Positions 39,837-49,228 are shown, counted from the first letter of the stretch. The stretch is DNA of 64,000 nucleotides from Rubripirellula sp. (GCA_029245125.1 JAQWPZ010000228.1:1-64000); one strand, 5' to 3'. Translations and numbers: made by a program. Notes: generated by a model not told the origin, from the letters alone.

Positions 39837-41669
39837 ATGGCAAAGAAACTTGCAATCGATTGGGACGAGGGAGAACTTCGCTTGGTCGCTGCTCAGTGCA
39901 GCGGGCGCAGCGTGAAGGTCACCGATGTAGCCGTGATCCCGATCACCGATGCGGGCATTCAATCGACACTGCGGTCCGCCATCACATCACGAGGCCTGCA
40001 GGAAACACCGACACTGGTTGCGATCGGCCGCGGCCAGGCAGAATTGCGGGAGCTACAACTGCCGCCGGTGCCGGACGACGAACTCCCGGACATGGTCCGC
40101 TTTCAAGCAATCCGCAGCTTCGCCTCGGCTGGCGAGAATGCGACGGTCGACTATTTGGTCACCAACCGGAAAGAGGACGGAGTGGAAATGATCGCGGCGG
40201 CCGTGACCCCCGCGAGTCTGAAAGAGATTCACTCCCTCGGCCAGCAGGCAGATGTCCCAATCGAACGTGTCGCCCTACGGCCACTGTCTGCTGCAGCGCT
40301 GTACCTGACTCATCACAGCAGCAAGACCAAGCAAGACACCGTGTTAATCGACTTGCTTTCGGATGACGCAGAAATCGTCGTCGCAAGACAAGGCCGGGTC
40401 ATCTTCGTAAGAACAGTCCGGATGCCAACCACCGTCGCTGGACGAGCTCGTGCACTGGGTGGCGAACTAAAACGAAGTCTAGTTGCCTGCGGATCCACCG
40501 GCTCGCTCGACTCAGTCGTTCTGTGGGGTAAAGAATCTGTCCACACCGACGATGTGCAAATGCTGGCCGACGCATCCGGCGCGAAAGTTCATGCCCTCGA
40601 CCCATTCACGCTGGTCGACGTCGATCGAAAACTGCAGGCTGAACTCCCCGAACACGTCGGACGTTTGGCACCATTGATCGGTCTGCTGGCAGCGGATGAA
40701 AATGATGAAAATCTGCTGATCGACTTCCTCAACCCACGAAAGAAAGTGGAGGAAGTCCCCAACCCGTACCGCAAGGCTGTCCTGATTGGCGTCCCGATCG
40801 CCGCGGTCGCGCTGATCGCGTTCGCCATCTACTTTCAACTGAGAGGATTGGACCAGCAAATTGCTGATCTGAAATCGTCGAATGCAACCATGAAGTCGGA
40901 GGTTGACACCGCGAATGAAAGCGTTCAGCGAACCGAGAAGATCGACGCCTACCTCGATGGGGATGTCAATTGGTTGAATGAACTCCGCCGCATGGCGATC
41001 ACGATCCCAGCCTCCGAAGAACTCATCGTTCGTGGAATCTCTGCTTCCTCGAACACTCGGAGCGGCGGTGGGGTCATCACCCTGGAAGGTGCCGTGACCG
41101 AACCAGCAGTGATTGACAAACTTGAGCAATCACTCCGAGACGAAAACCATCGGGTTGCCGGAGACGGAGCCAGCGAAAAAGCGACCAACGACGCCTACGG
41201 CTGGGGCTTTGTGGAAACGATCGCCATCACACCGGAAAGCATCCGAAACGAACGGTACGAAGCGATCGCAACCCTATTGGCAAGCGAGAAAGCAGCCCAA
41301 ACATCGGCTGAAGCTGCCGAAGATGAATCTGCCGAAGACAAGGCAGGTGAAGCCGCTGAAGCGGATGAAGCAACCGAGGCGAGTGAAGAAGCTGCCGAGG
41401 CCGATGACGCCACGACCGATGACGCCACGACCGATGGCGAGGACGATTCACCAAACGAGCCATCAGAAACGGAGGCAGAGGATGGATCTACTGATCAACC
41501 TCCGCCAACGGAAATGGAACCGGCAGCTGGCGAGTCCGCTGAATCCGAATCAACAGAACAAACCGAATCCGAATCCGAATCCGAATCGGACGATGAAACC
41601 GAGACCGAGCAACCGGCAAAAGATGCCGAAGAATTGGTCGGCCAACTGAAATCGGAGGTGCAATCATGA
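39837..41669 (+). CDS. GspL-like protein: PilM-PilN fusion with acidic tail
   Basis: 610 residues. Residues 1-310 are a PilM/GspL actin-like cytoplasmic domain (MAKKLAIDWDEGELRLVAAQ; TVLIDLLSDDAEIVVARQGR). The linker LIDFLNPRKK resembles the PilN N-terminal peptide that docks on PilM. One membrane helix lies at about 313-330 (AVLIGVPIAAVALIAFAIYF), followed by a PilN-like periplasmic domain to about 485. The last ~125 residues are extremely acidic with Ala, Glu, Asp and Ser, including small repeats. GspL recruits the secretion ATPase to the inner-membrane platform. The ATPase (gspE), gspF and gspD are not in this window. The start ATG 39837 was chosen at the family N-terminus. It overlaps the next gene by four bases. 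Confidence 0.85.
   Translation: MAKKLAIDWDEGELRLVAAQCSGRSVKVTDVAVIPITDAGIQSTLRSAITSRGLQETPTLVAIGRGQAELRELQLPPVPDDELPDMVRFQAIRSFASAGENATVDYLVTNRKEDGVEMIAAAVTPASLKEIHSLGQQADVPIERVALRPLSAAALYLTHHSSKTKQDTVLIDLLSDDAEIVVARQGRVIFVRTVRMPTTVAGRARALGGELKRSLVACGSTGSLDSVVLWGKESVHTDDVQMLADASGAKVHALDPFTLVDVDRKLQAELPEHVGRLAPLIGLLAADENDENLLIDFLNPRKKVEEVPNPYRKAVLIGVPIAAVALIAFAIYFQLRGLDQQIADLKSSNATMKSEVDTANESVQRTEKIDAYLDGDVNWLNELRRMAITIPASEELIVRGISASSNTRSGGGVITLEGAVTEPAVIDKLEQSLRDENHRVAGDGASEKATNDAYGWGFVETIAITPESIRNERYEAIATLLASEKAAQTSAEAAEDESAEDKAGEAAEADEATEASEEAAEADDATTDDATTDGEDDSPNEPSETEAEDGSTDQPPPTEMEPAAGESAESESTEQTESESESESDDETETEQPAKDAEELVGQLKSEVQS
41403..41432 (+). repeat. 15-bp duplication in the acidic tail of the GspL-like gene
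   Basis: GATGACGCCACGACC at 41403-41417 and 41418-41432, perfect, coding DATTD repeats. Further on, a 6-bp repeat of GAATCC near 41566-41590 codes the ESESESES run. Confidence 0.85.
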
Positions 41670-42847
41670 ACCAACGCGAAAGATTCCTCGCTATTGCAAT
41701 CGGCGGCCTGATGGCCGCCGTCGTCCTGAACTGGGCGTTCGGTAAATATCAATCGTCGGTTCGGCTGCGAACCAATCAAATCACCTCGTTGACGCAAGAA
41801 CAAACGCGGTTAAGCGAGCAAGTTTTGCAGGGTGAATATGCCAACCGTCAAATGGGCGAATATATGATTCGTTCGCTGCCAGGCAATCCCGAGCAGGCTG
41901 CGAGTGACTATCAACAATGGCTGCTCGATTGGGTCCAAGAAAACGATCTGAACAAAGCAACGGTTGACCGAAATAGTTCGCGTGCAATCGGCGGTCTATA
42001 CCAACAAATCGACTTCCGGATCCAAGGCGACTCAAGCGTTTCACAGTTCATCGCTCTGTTGCATGATTTCTACGCGAAGGATTACCTGCATCGAATTCGC
42101 GATGTCTCAGTGCAACCGACCAAAGAAGGAAGTTTCCGGCTCGAATTCTCGGTTGACGCCATCGCTTTGTTAAGTGCTCCCAACGACATCCCAGAAAGAG
42201 CAGATCCCTCCTGGAAAGTCGATTCGGATCTAGAAGCGTATAAAGAGCAAATCTTAAATCGCAACTTCTTCGAGCCACCGAACGGTGCACCACGGTTCGA
42301 TGGCAGGTCGGAGATCGAAGCAATCGTCGGGCGAGAATCACCAGCCTCGCTGCCATTCCGTGATCCTGAAGGCCACCAGATCCGCTATGAATTTGCTGAA
42401 GACCCGCCCGAGGGAGTCCGTTTGGATGAACGGAGTGGAACGCTGCGAATCATGAGCAACGAAAAAAGTGAATTCGAGGTTCTGATTCGCGCTATCGACA
42501 GCGGCTTCCCCCGTCGAACCACCGAGCAGAAGCTGAGCGTTCGCGTGGTTGATCCACCACCACCACCACCCGCACCCACGCCGAAACTGGCCTTTGACGA
42601 TTCCAATCAAACGGTGCTGACGGCCTTGGTTCAAGGCCGAAACGAAACGACCGCTTGGCTGAACGTTCGCACAAAATCAAAGACGGTCAAACTGAGGCTT
42701 GGTGACGAGTTTGAGATTGGCCGCCTGAAAGGTTCCGTTGTGGAAGCGACTCCGCAGTACGTTACCTTCGAAGCGGATGAGATTCGCTTCACCCTTGAAC
42801 CGGGTGATAATTTGGGTGAGACTGCCAAACGAGCCGAAGAGCCCTAA
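41666..42847 (+). CDS. PilO/GspM-like protein fused to cadherin-like and PilP/GspC-like domains
   Basis: 393 residues with three apparent parts. Residues 1-195: one membrane helix (about 8-25), a short coiled coil (NQITSLTQEQTRLSEQVLQG) and a ferredoxin-like PilO/GspM domain (VSQFIALLHDFYAKDYLHRI). Residues ~225-295: a cadherin-like beta module (FRDPEGHQIRYEFAEDPPEG, GVRLDERSGTL, EFEVLIRAIDSG). A poly-proline linker (PPPPPPAPTP) follows. Residues ~310-385: a small beta domain (AWLNVRTKSKTVKLRLGDEF, GSVVEATPQYVTFEADEIRF) that resembles the PilP/GspC homology region. GspC normally links the platform to the outer-membrane secretin. The fusion reading is mine; the first part is most secure. Last gene of the operon. 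Confidence 0.75.
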   Translation: MNQRERFLAIAIGGLMAAVVLNWAFGKYQSSVRLRTNQITSLTQEQTRLSEQVLQGEYANRQMGEYMIRSLPGNPEQAASDYQQWLLDWVQENDLNKATVDRNSSRAIGGLYQQIDFRIQGDSSVSQFIALLHDFYAKDYLHRIRDVSVQPTKEGSFRLEFSVDAIALLSAPNDIPERADPSWKVDSDLEAYKEQILNRNFFEPPNGAPRFDGRSEIEAIVGRESPASLPFRDPEGHQIRYEFAEDPPEGVRLDERSGTLRIMSNEKSEFEVLIRAIDSGFPRRTTEQKLSVRVVDPPPPPPAPTPKLAFDDSNQTVLTALVQGRNETTAWLNVRTKSKTVKLRLGDEFEIGRLKGSVVEATPQYVTFEADEIRFTLEPGDNLGETAKRAEEP

Positions 42848-43050
42848 TGCGAACTCCGCATGGCAAGCTAAACTGACGGGCAAACGTGGCGTGCTGAAAA
42901 CCGCAGACCACGTTGCCATTCTTGCCAAGCTCAGTGGTCTCCCGCTGGTTCACGCGACCGAATACCAAACGACCGCGATGCAACCCTCAACAGAAAACAC
43001 ATCGCAGGCATCAACGGCCGACCATTTTTCCATCCCGCTTGGGTGAAGCG

Positions 43051-43815
43051 TTGAGTGCGGATATTGAACAACGTGCGTCGTCGATCCACTGCCGATCATT
43101 GTCGGTTGCCTTCGCTGGCGGAGTAAAAGCTGTAGACGCCGTCGATCTAACCGTCGGGGCGGGTGAGATCATTTCACTCATCGGGCCGAGCGGATGCGGC
43201 AAAACAACCTTACTGCGTTGCATGGCTGGACTGCAGGCGGCTAGTGACGGAGAGGTCACGCTTGACCCGCCTGTGCCGGCTAACCATGGCAACATCTCGC
43301 TGGTATTTCAGCAACCGACGCTGTTGCCCTGGAGAACGGCCCTTGAAAATGTCTTGCTGCCCCTGCAATTGACACAGTGTCCCAAACAGGAACGGCGGAC
43401 ACGCGCCGAATCACTGCTCGAAACGGTCGGTTTGGCCCATGCGATGGATCGATTCCCCCGACAACTTTCCGGTGGGATGAAAATGCGAGTTTCGATCGCC
43501 CGAGCTTTGGTAACACGTCCGCAGGTGCTACTGTTGGATGAACCATTCGCGGCTTTGGACGACATGCTGCGATCACAACTTGGTGAGTTGTTGCTAGAGC
43601 TTTGGCAGGCCGAACGGTTTACCGCCGTCATGGTGACTCATAACATTGCAGAATCGATCCTGCTGACTCACCAGGTCGCCGTGATGCAACATGGAAAACT
43701 GGTGAACGTTCTGGACAACCCATTACCCTGGCCTCGCGATCCGGAGTTAAGAACGACACCTGAATTCGGAAAATTCTACGGATGTGTGACACAGCGATTG
43801 AAAGGTGATGACTGA
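43051..43815 (+). CDS. ABC transporter ATPase, NitT/TauT/ThiZ type
   Basis: 254 residues from TTG 43051. Walker A LIGPSGCGKTTLLRCMAG, Q loop VFQQPTLLPWRTALENVLLP, signature RQLSGGMKMRVSIARAL, Walker B VLLLDEPFAALDD and H loop VMVTHNIAES are all typical of the SsuB/TauB/ThiZ group. The open frame continues upstream to 42913, but that part is Arg/Pro/Thr-rich and unlike a protein N-terminus, so TTG 43051 (after GGGTGAAGCG) was chosen; this start is uncertain. It is followed directly by the permease gene (TGATG overlap) and, 278 bp later, by a matching substrate-binding lipoprotein. Confidence 0.92.
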   Translation: MSADIEQRASSIHCRSLSVAFAGGVKAVDAVDLTVGAGEIISLIGPSGCGKTTLLRCMAGLQAASDGEVTLDPPVPANHGNISLVFQQPTLLPWRTALENVLLPLQLTQCPKQERRTRAESLLETVGLAHAMDRFPRQLSGGMKMRVSIARALVTRPQVLLLDEPFAALDDMLRSQLGELLLELWQAERFTAVMVTHNIAESILLTHQVAVMQHGKLVNVLDNPLPWPRDPELRTTPEFGKFYGCVTQRLKGDD

Positions 43816-44603
43816 TGGTGGCATCACGCCGAAGCATCACCGAACCCTTGGTCAGCGTCGCCATGGTGACGGGAGTTGCCCTGATTGCCGGCCTGATTTG
43901 GCAATTGGCGATCGACCGCTTTGATCTGCCCAAGGCATTACTGCCTACCCCTCGCCAATGCTGGGCGGCAGTCATGAGCCATCGCGGAACATTACTGCGG
44001 GGCATCATTGGTACCGGGTTTGCCGCTGTCGCCGGACTGATCGCAGCGGTAATTCTTGGTTCCTTGCTGGCTATCTTGTTCAGTCAATCCAAGAAACTGC
44101 GTTTGGCACTGTTCCCCTACGTCGTGCTGCTGCAAACCGTTCCAATCGTGGCCATCGCTCCGCTGTTGATTATTTGGAGTGGCTACCGCTTCCGCACCGT
44201 AATCATCGTGACCGTGATTGTGTGTTTTTTTCCGATCGTCAACAGCGTGACAGCCGGCTTGTTGTCGGCCAGTCGAGAAGCATCTGACCTGTTCCGACTC
44301 TACGGCGCCAACCGGTGGCAAAGACTTTGGCGATTGCAGATTCCTTCCGCCATCCCGCACTTGATGGTCGGTGTTCGAACCAGTTCTGGACTGGCGGTCA
44401 TCGGGGCGATTGTGGCTGAATTTTTTATTGGCGATGCAACCAGCGACCCCGGATTGGGAACGCTGATGATGGGATGGCAGGCGTTGATGAAAACAGATGC
44501 GCTGATCGCCGCAGTGTTTGCCTCCGCATTGTTAGGATTAGTCATCTACGGCGTCATTCAGCTGCTGACCGGATTTCTGCTGAAACGTTGGACATCCGCC
44601 TGA
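43815..44603 (+). CDS. ABC transporter permease, NitT/TauT/ThiX type
   Basis: 262 residues with six predicted helices. The cytoplasmic EAA loop contacts the ATPase: EASDLFRLYGANRWQRLWRLQIPSAIPHL. Other family marks are VGVRTSSGLAVIGAIVAEFF and DPGLGTLMMGWQ. It begins with ATG at 43815 overlapping the ATPase stop. With the neighbouring ATPase and binding protein it should import a small organic compound (pyrimidine precursor, taurine/sulfonate or similar); the substrate cannot be read from the permease. Confidence 0.93.
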   Translation: MVASRRSITEPLVSVAMVTGVALIAGLIWQLAIDRFDLPKALLPTPRQCWAAVMSHRGTLLRGIIGTGFAAVAGLIAAVILGSLLAILFSQSKKLRLALFPYVVLLQTVPIVAIAPLLIIWSGYRFRTVIIVTVIVCFFPIVNSVTAGLLSASREASDLFRLYGANRWQRLWRLQIPSAIPHLMVGVRTSSGLAVIGAIVAEFFIGDATSDPGLGTLMMGWQALMKTDALIAAVFASALLGLVIYGVIQLLTGFLLKRWTSA

Positions 44604-44881
44604 AACAGCCTCGATCAGCTGTTGTTGAATTTCGTTCCGGATCAGCGGAAACCGGAATTCGGATCAGCGGGAATTGGGCATCCATTTTTGAAAACGGACC
44701 ACCGGTCGTCTGTTGCATACGGTCGTCGTGGCGATCCATCGTATTTGGACGAGTTCGAGTAAGATTTTTCATATGCCAGAACCACAGACGGTGTTTGAAC
44801 ATTCACAGTTTGGCGGTGAACACTTACAGTTTGGCGTTCCCAGACTGCCGCCGGTTTGTCTCGAACGCTATGCTAAGAGAC

Positions 44882-45871
44882 ATGTCATACAAACACATTT
44901 GCACTGTTTTTCTATTGCTGTTGGTCGGTTGTAACTCGTCCGACCCGGCCACGTCGCCGAATCCCGCCGCTGGTAACCAATCCAACGGGGCACCGATTCG
45001 GGTCCAGTTGAATTGGTATCCCGAGTCCGAACATGGCGGTGTCTACCAAGCGGCTGCCGATCAGACCTATTCGGATGCTGCGTTGCAAGTTGAAATCAAG
45101 TCTGGCGGCAATGTTGCGGCGGTCGCCCCACAGCTTGAATTGGGAAGATGCGATTTTGGATTTGCCAATGCCGATGATGTTGTGCTGGCCCGGCGGCAAG
45201 GCATGGACATCGTTGCCGTCTTAGCCGCCATGCAAAACAGCCCCCGCTGTATTTTGGTGCAAAAAGCAAGTGGCGCAGAATCCTTTGAAGGCTTAGCCGG
45301 CATGACATTGCAGCTGCAACCGGGCCGACTGTTTGTCGAATTCATGCGGGGCAAGGGGCTCTTGAATGGGGTTCAAGAAGTGCCTTATCAAGGAAGTGTT
45401 GCTCCGCTGGTCGCCGACCGCAAAGTCGGGGTCCAAGCCTACTCGTTCGCCGAACCACTCTTGGCTCAGCAAGAAGGAGTTGAGGTTCGTGTGCTGATGG
45501 TAAGTGACCTTGGCTGGAACCCCTACTCGAGTGTCTTGATCACTTCGGGAGATATGATCCGAAACGATCCTGAAAGAGTGCGTCGGTTTGTCCAGGCAAC
45601 GCGAATCGGGTGGAAGAATTATCTTCTCGACCCCAAGCTGGGCAATGAGGCAATACTGGCGGCCAACGAGCATGGCATGACCGCCGAAGCTCTTGAATTC
45701 GGAGCCGCCGGACTTCGCACGTTAGCTCTGCCCGAAGAAATGGACATTGAACAAGTCGGTCTGATGTCGACGGACCGCTGGACCACGCTTGTCGAACAGA
45801 TGGATCGACTGGATCCGGAGCTGTCGGGAAAAGTCAAACCACAAGACTGCTTCACCAACGAATTCCTGTAA
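44882..45871 (+). CDS. NMT1/THI5-like substrate-binding lipoprotein
   Basis: 329 residues. The signal peptide MSYKHICTVFLLLLVGCNSS has a lipobox with Cys17. The mature protein has the NMT1-like binding-protein pattern: VQLNWYPESEHGGVYQAAAD at the N-terminus, then FGFANADDVVLARRQGMDIV, and VQAYSFAEPLLA. The W-x-P-x-x-x-H-G-G-x-Y opening resembles ThiY, which binds a thiamine pyrimidine precursor in Bacillus, so a thiamine-related substrate is a fair guess, but no thi gene or TPP riboswitch was seen nearby. ATG 44882 follows TAAGAGAC; ATG 44870 is four codons upstream. Convergent with the kinase gene. Confidence 0.88.
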   Translation: MSYKHICTVFLLLLVGCNSSDPATSPNPAAGNQSNGAPIRVQLNWYPESEHGGVYQAAADQTYSDAALQVEIKSGGNVAAVAPQLELGRCDFGFANADDVVLARRQGMDIVAVLAAMQNSPRCILVQKASGAESFEGLAGMTLQLQPGRLFVEFMRGKGLLNGVQEVPYQGSVAPLVADRKVGVQAYSFAEPLLAQQEGVEVRVLMVSDLGWNPYSSVLITSGDMIRNDPERVRRFVQATRIGWKNYLLDPKLGNEAILAANEHGMTAEALEFGAAGLRTLALPEEMDIEQVGLMSTDRWTTLVEQMDRLDPELSGKVKPQDCFTNEFL

Positions 45872-45898
45872 GCAACTCTGGTCAGCCAACACTCACGT

Positions 45899-46774
45899 TT
45901 AGGCGGCGGCGCGACCGGGACCAATATGCCGCCCAAGCGTTTCGATCTCTAGCCGCAGCAAGCGATTCGAAACGTCGCCTGCGGTGGGCCGAACATCGGC
46001 ATCTGGACAAATCATCTCCTGCACCAGATCGGCAACCGGCTCGAGCACTTCCTGGCTGGCGGGTTGAGTCCGAGTCATCCACTGCCATAACAGCCTGCCC
46101 AAGGAAAAAATATCCATGGCGGGAATCGCCGCCATCTCTCCCGATAACGCTTCCGGCGCAGAATAAGCAGGCGTTCCCCGATAATGGTGCTTGGCCACTG
46201 TGTGAATGCGAGTTGCGAATCCCAGATCAACCAGCGTGACGTGTCCACTGGGGCCAACGATTGCATTGGCTGGTTTGATGTCACCATGAATCCAACCGCT
46301 TTCATGCAGTGCCTCGAGACCCTGAGCAATCTGGCGGACGAGCCAAAGCGCGACTGGCAACTGCTTGCGTGCATCTGATAACAAGTGACTCTCCATCGAG
46401 GCACCTTCCAGACGCGGCATGACCAGATAGGGTGCTGACGCGGTGGTCGACGCATCGAGAACCGGCACCAAATTCGGATGCTCAATCCCAGCCGCGGCAG
46501 CGATGAATCGTAGGATCTGCTGACGTGGCTCTAGCTCGCCGGGCTCGCCGGCCGCTCGCTTGATCACATAATCCCAACGCGGACTCCCCACCGCGTCGGC
46601 TGGCTGGGCAAGCGACAGGGTTGCCGTCGAACTCTGATGCAAGGACTCACCTAACCGCCAAATCCCAACAATCTCAGCAATGATGTCGGTGTTTTCACTT
46701 GATGCTTGATGGGACGAAACATGGGGCACAGCAGAGAACCTCAGAAATCCAGAAACTTGATCCACCTGATCCAC
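45899..46774 (-). CDS. Divergent serine/threonine protein kinase
   Basis: 291 residues, a compact Hanks-type kinase domain without membrane helix or sensor domain. ATP-binding Lys72 is in YVIKRA; the glycine loop is weak. The catalytic loop is HGDIKPAN (His163, Asp165, Asn170), with Gly replacing the Arg of the usual HRD. The metal motif is DLG (183-185) instead of DFG, and APE is intact at 206-208. Loss of the HRD arginine usually means the activation loop is not controlled by phosphorylation, so the enzyme may be constitutively active; this is inference. The start is GTG 46774, the only reasonable one. Divergent from the ABC-2 exporter genes. Confidence 0.88.
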   Translation of the reverse strand: MDQVDQVSGFLRFSAVPHVSSHQASSENTDIIAEIVGIWRLGESLHQSSTATLSLAQPADAVGSPRWDYVIKRAAGEPGELEPRQQILRFIAAAAGIEHPNLVPVLDASTTASAPYLVMPRLEGASMESHLLSDARKQLPVALWLVRQIAQGLEALHESGWIHGDIKPANAIVGPSGHVTLVDLGFATRIHTVAKHHYRGTPAYSAPEALSGEMAAIPAMDIFSLGRLLWQWMTRTQPASQEVLEPVADLVQEMICPDADVRPTAGDVSNRLLRLEIETLGRHIGPGRAAA

Positions 46775-47050
46775 AGTCTCTGTGTTGTTTCGGCCAACCC
46801 GACCGCATTAACGAAGAACAACTGGACCATTCGGCAAAGCCCGCCCAGATACCCCATTTTTACGTTCCGGCTGTGTGACCTTCGATTGAGCAGATCGAAC
46901 ACGTGCAAACGCAGCAAAATCGACACTCTTGTCAAACCAACTTGGGCTTCGTCGATCGGCAACATTTTCAAAAAATCAGCCTAGCGATGAACCTTTGAAA
47001 AAGAGGAGGGTAGGGCACGGTATCTGCCAAGTCTCTTCACGGATGAAATT

Positions 47051-48007
47051 TTGACCGCAGCCCATCACGAACCACCGGTCCTCGAACTACGCGACGTCGA
47101 AAAGTCGTTCGGTTCCCTGCGCGCAATCGACTCGGTGTCGCTGGCGCTGCGTGGCGGTGAAGCGGTCGCACTGCTGGGCCCCAATGGGGCGGGTAAAACA
47201 ACGCTGATCCGCTGCATTAGCGGACTGACCCGACTGGACCGCGGCTCGATGCAAATCCTCGGTCACCCGATTGAAACCGAGGGAATTCGAAGTGCCTTAG
47301 GATTGGTCCCCCAAGAAATCGCGCTGTATGGCGATCTGACAACCAAAGAAAACTTATACGCCTTTGCCCGCTTCAACGGCCTTTCCCGTCGAGCATCGCG
47401 AGAGCGAGTTGGCTGGGCATTGAAATGGACAGGCTTAGAAAAACGAGCACGGGATTTGGTCGGATTCTTCTCGGGAGGTATGAAGCGGCGAGTCAACTTG
47501 GCCTGCGGAGTCATGCACTCACCGCAAATTCTGTTGCTCGATGAACCGACCGTCGGTGTCGACCCCCAAAGTCGGCAACGCATTTTTCGCATGCTCGCAG
47601 AACTTCGCGATGCGGGAACCACGATTCTGCTGACAACGCATCAACTGGATGAAGCTGAACAGCAAAGCGATCGGATTGTGATTGTCGACCAGGGCCGCAT
47701 CATTGCGGATGGAAGTAAGGATCAGCTGGTGGAACAATCGGTGGGAGCCTCTCGATTAGTCAAGATTCGCGTCGATCGCCCGCTGAAGGGACCGCTGAAG
47801 ATGCAAAACCATCTCTCCGGCGAGCCTTTGGGAGAAACGGGCAAGGATGTGGTCACCACCCGAATTGACGATGTTTCGCACCACCTCACCGACTTGCTGC
47901 ACTCCGTACGACAAAATGGATACGACGTCTCGGATGTCGAAGTCCATGCGCCCTCGCTGCAACACGTCTTCTTGCACCTGACTGGCAATGAACTACGCGA
48001 CGGATGA
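47051..48007 (+). CDS. ABC-2 type exporter ATPase
   Basis: 318 residues. Walker A LGPNGAGKTTLIRCISG, Q loop VPQEIALYGDLTTKENL, signature FSGGMKRRVNLACGV, Walker [14 protein letters not shown] and H loop LLTTHQLDEAE match the drug/Na-efflux (CcmA/NatA) group. A C-terminal extension of ~90 residues follows the nucleotide-binding domain, as in exporters of this group. It starts with TTG 47051 (an ATG eight bases upstream is out of frame). The permease gene follows after 57 bp. Substrate unknown. Confidence 0.92.
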   Translation: MTAAHHEPPVLELRDVEKSFGSLRAIDSVSLALRGGEAVALLGPNGAGKTTLIRCISGLTRLDRGSMQILGHPIETEGIRSALGLVPQEIALYGDLTTKENLYAFARFNGLSRRASRERVGWALKWTGLEKRARDLVGFFSGGMKRRVNLACGVMHSPQILLLDEPTVGVDPQSRQRIFRMLAELRDAGTTILLTTHQLDEAEQQSDRIVIVDQGRIIADGSKDQLVEQSVGASRLVKIRVDRPLKGPLKMQNHLSGEPLGETGKDVVTTRIDDVSHHLTDLLHSVRQNGYDVSDVEVHAPSLQHVFLHLTGNELRDG

Positions 48008-48064
48008 ACCCGACAGGATCAGAGGGATGGGATTGAGGCATACCACGTCTAACAGGAACGCCAA

Positions 48065-49228
48065 ATGATCTGGACCGTTTGGCAAGTCAATGTGCGCCGA
48101 CTGCTTCATAACCCCATGGAGTTGCTGCTGACGTTCATCGTGCCCATTGCATTCTTCAGTATCTTTGCTGTGATTTTTGGCGGAGGAGTGGGCATTGGCA
48201 CCACCCCGAAGATCAAAGTCATCGCGTTGGACCAATGGGATTCGGAGATCAGTCGTGCGTTGGTCAACGATCTGACGGAAAACCCAGGACTGCGTTTCAT
48301 GCGTTCGCCGTCTGAAACGAACCTGAGCACGGAAGAAGCAAAGCAATTGGTTCGTCGCGGTAGCGTTGGCATGGCGATGATTCTGAAACAAGAGGGCGAT
48401 AGTGTCGCGGTGGAATTGCTGACCGATTCATCCGACCAAGTCGCTGCGCAACTCGTCACTGCGATCGTCACCGAATCGATTGTGCAGGCCAAGGTTGCAC
48501 AACAGCAGCAAAGCATTCGCTTCGCTGCAACCAACATCCCTCCAGGTGCCGCAGGCCCCCTCCCAAATGATCGATCGATGGCGAATCCTGTCCAAGTGGT
48601 CGATGTAATCGGCGAAGGCAAATCGAATCCGGTCGTCAGCATGTACGCCGCCGGAATCGCAGTCATGTTCTTGTTGTTTGGGGCCACCGGCGGTGGCGGT
48701 GCTCTGCTCGAGGAACGTGAAAACCAGACGCTCGAACGACTGCTCTCCACACGACTGACGATGGATCAACTGCTCCTTGGGAAGTGGTTTTATATGACTG
48801 CCATCGGAACGCTTCAGATGCTGGTCATGTTTGCCTGGGCGCAACTCGTTTTCGGTGTCGACTTGATTGGACACTTCGACGGTTTTCTGATCATGACCCT
48901 GGTCACCGCGTTGGCAGCATCGGCGTTCGGTCTATTCCTGGCAACGGCATGCCGCACACGCGGACAATTGAGCGGTATCTCCGTGGTCCTCGTCCTGACG
49001 ATGAGTGCACTGGGCGGATCAATGGTGCCACGCTACGTCATGAGCGAAAATTTACAGCAATATGGGTTGTGTACCTTCAATGCTTGGGCCTTAGACGGAT
49101 TCGATAAGGTCTTTTGGCGAGAACTTCCTGTCGAAGCGTTGGCACCGCAATTGGCAGTCTTGCTCATCAGTGGAATCGTGATGCTATTGGCCGCTCGGGT
49201 CCTGGCAGTTCGCTGGGAAATGGACTGA
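48065..49228 (+). CDS. ABC-2 type exporter permease
   Basis: 387 residues. A first helix (LLLTFIVPIAFFSIFAVIFG) is followed by a large extracytoplasmic loop of ~175 residues, then five helices in the second half, including VVSMYAAGIAVMFLLFGATG and the ABC-2 motif LLEERENQTLERLLSTRLT. This is the YhaP/NatB/DrrB-like layout with the long loop between helices 1 and 2. It is the membrane partner of the upstream ATPase. The gene order and spacing suggest one operon; nothing else on the strand joins it. Substrate unknown. Confidence 0.92.
   Translation: MIWTVWQVNVRRLLHNPMELLLTFIVPIAFFSIFAVIFGGGVGIGTTPKIKVIALDQWDSEISRALVNDLTENPGLRFMRSPSETNLSTEEAKQLVRRGSVGMAMILKQEGDSVAVELLTDSSDQVAAQLVTAIVTESIVQAKVAQQQQSIRFAATNIPPGAAGPLPNDRSMANPVQVVDVIGEGKSNPVVSMYAAGIAVMFLLFGATGGGGALLEERENQTLERLLSTRLTMDQLLLGKWFYMTAIGTLQMLVMFAWAQLVFGVDLIGHFDGFLIMTLVTALAASAFGLFLATACRTRGQLSGISVVLVLTMSALGGSMVPRYVMSENLQQYGLCTFNAWALDGFDKVFWRELPVEALAPQLAVLLISGIVMLLAARVLAVRWEMD

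Noticed and set aside
42848-44881. TPP riboswitch upstream of the ThiXYZ-like importer genes
   Set aside because: The conserved CTGAGA and ACCTGAT-type thi-box elements were not found in either spacer.
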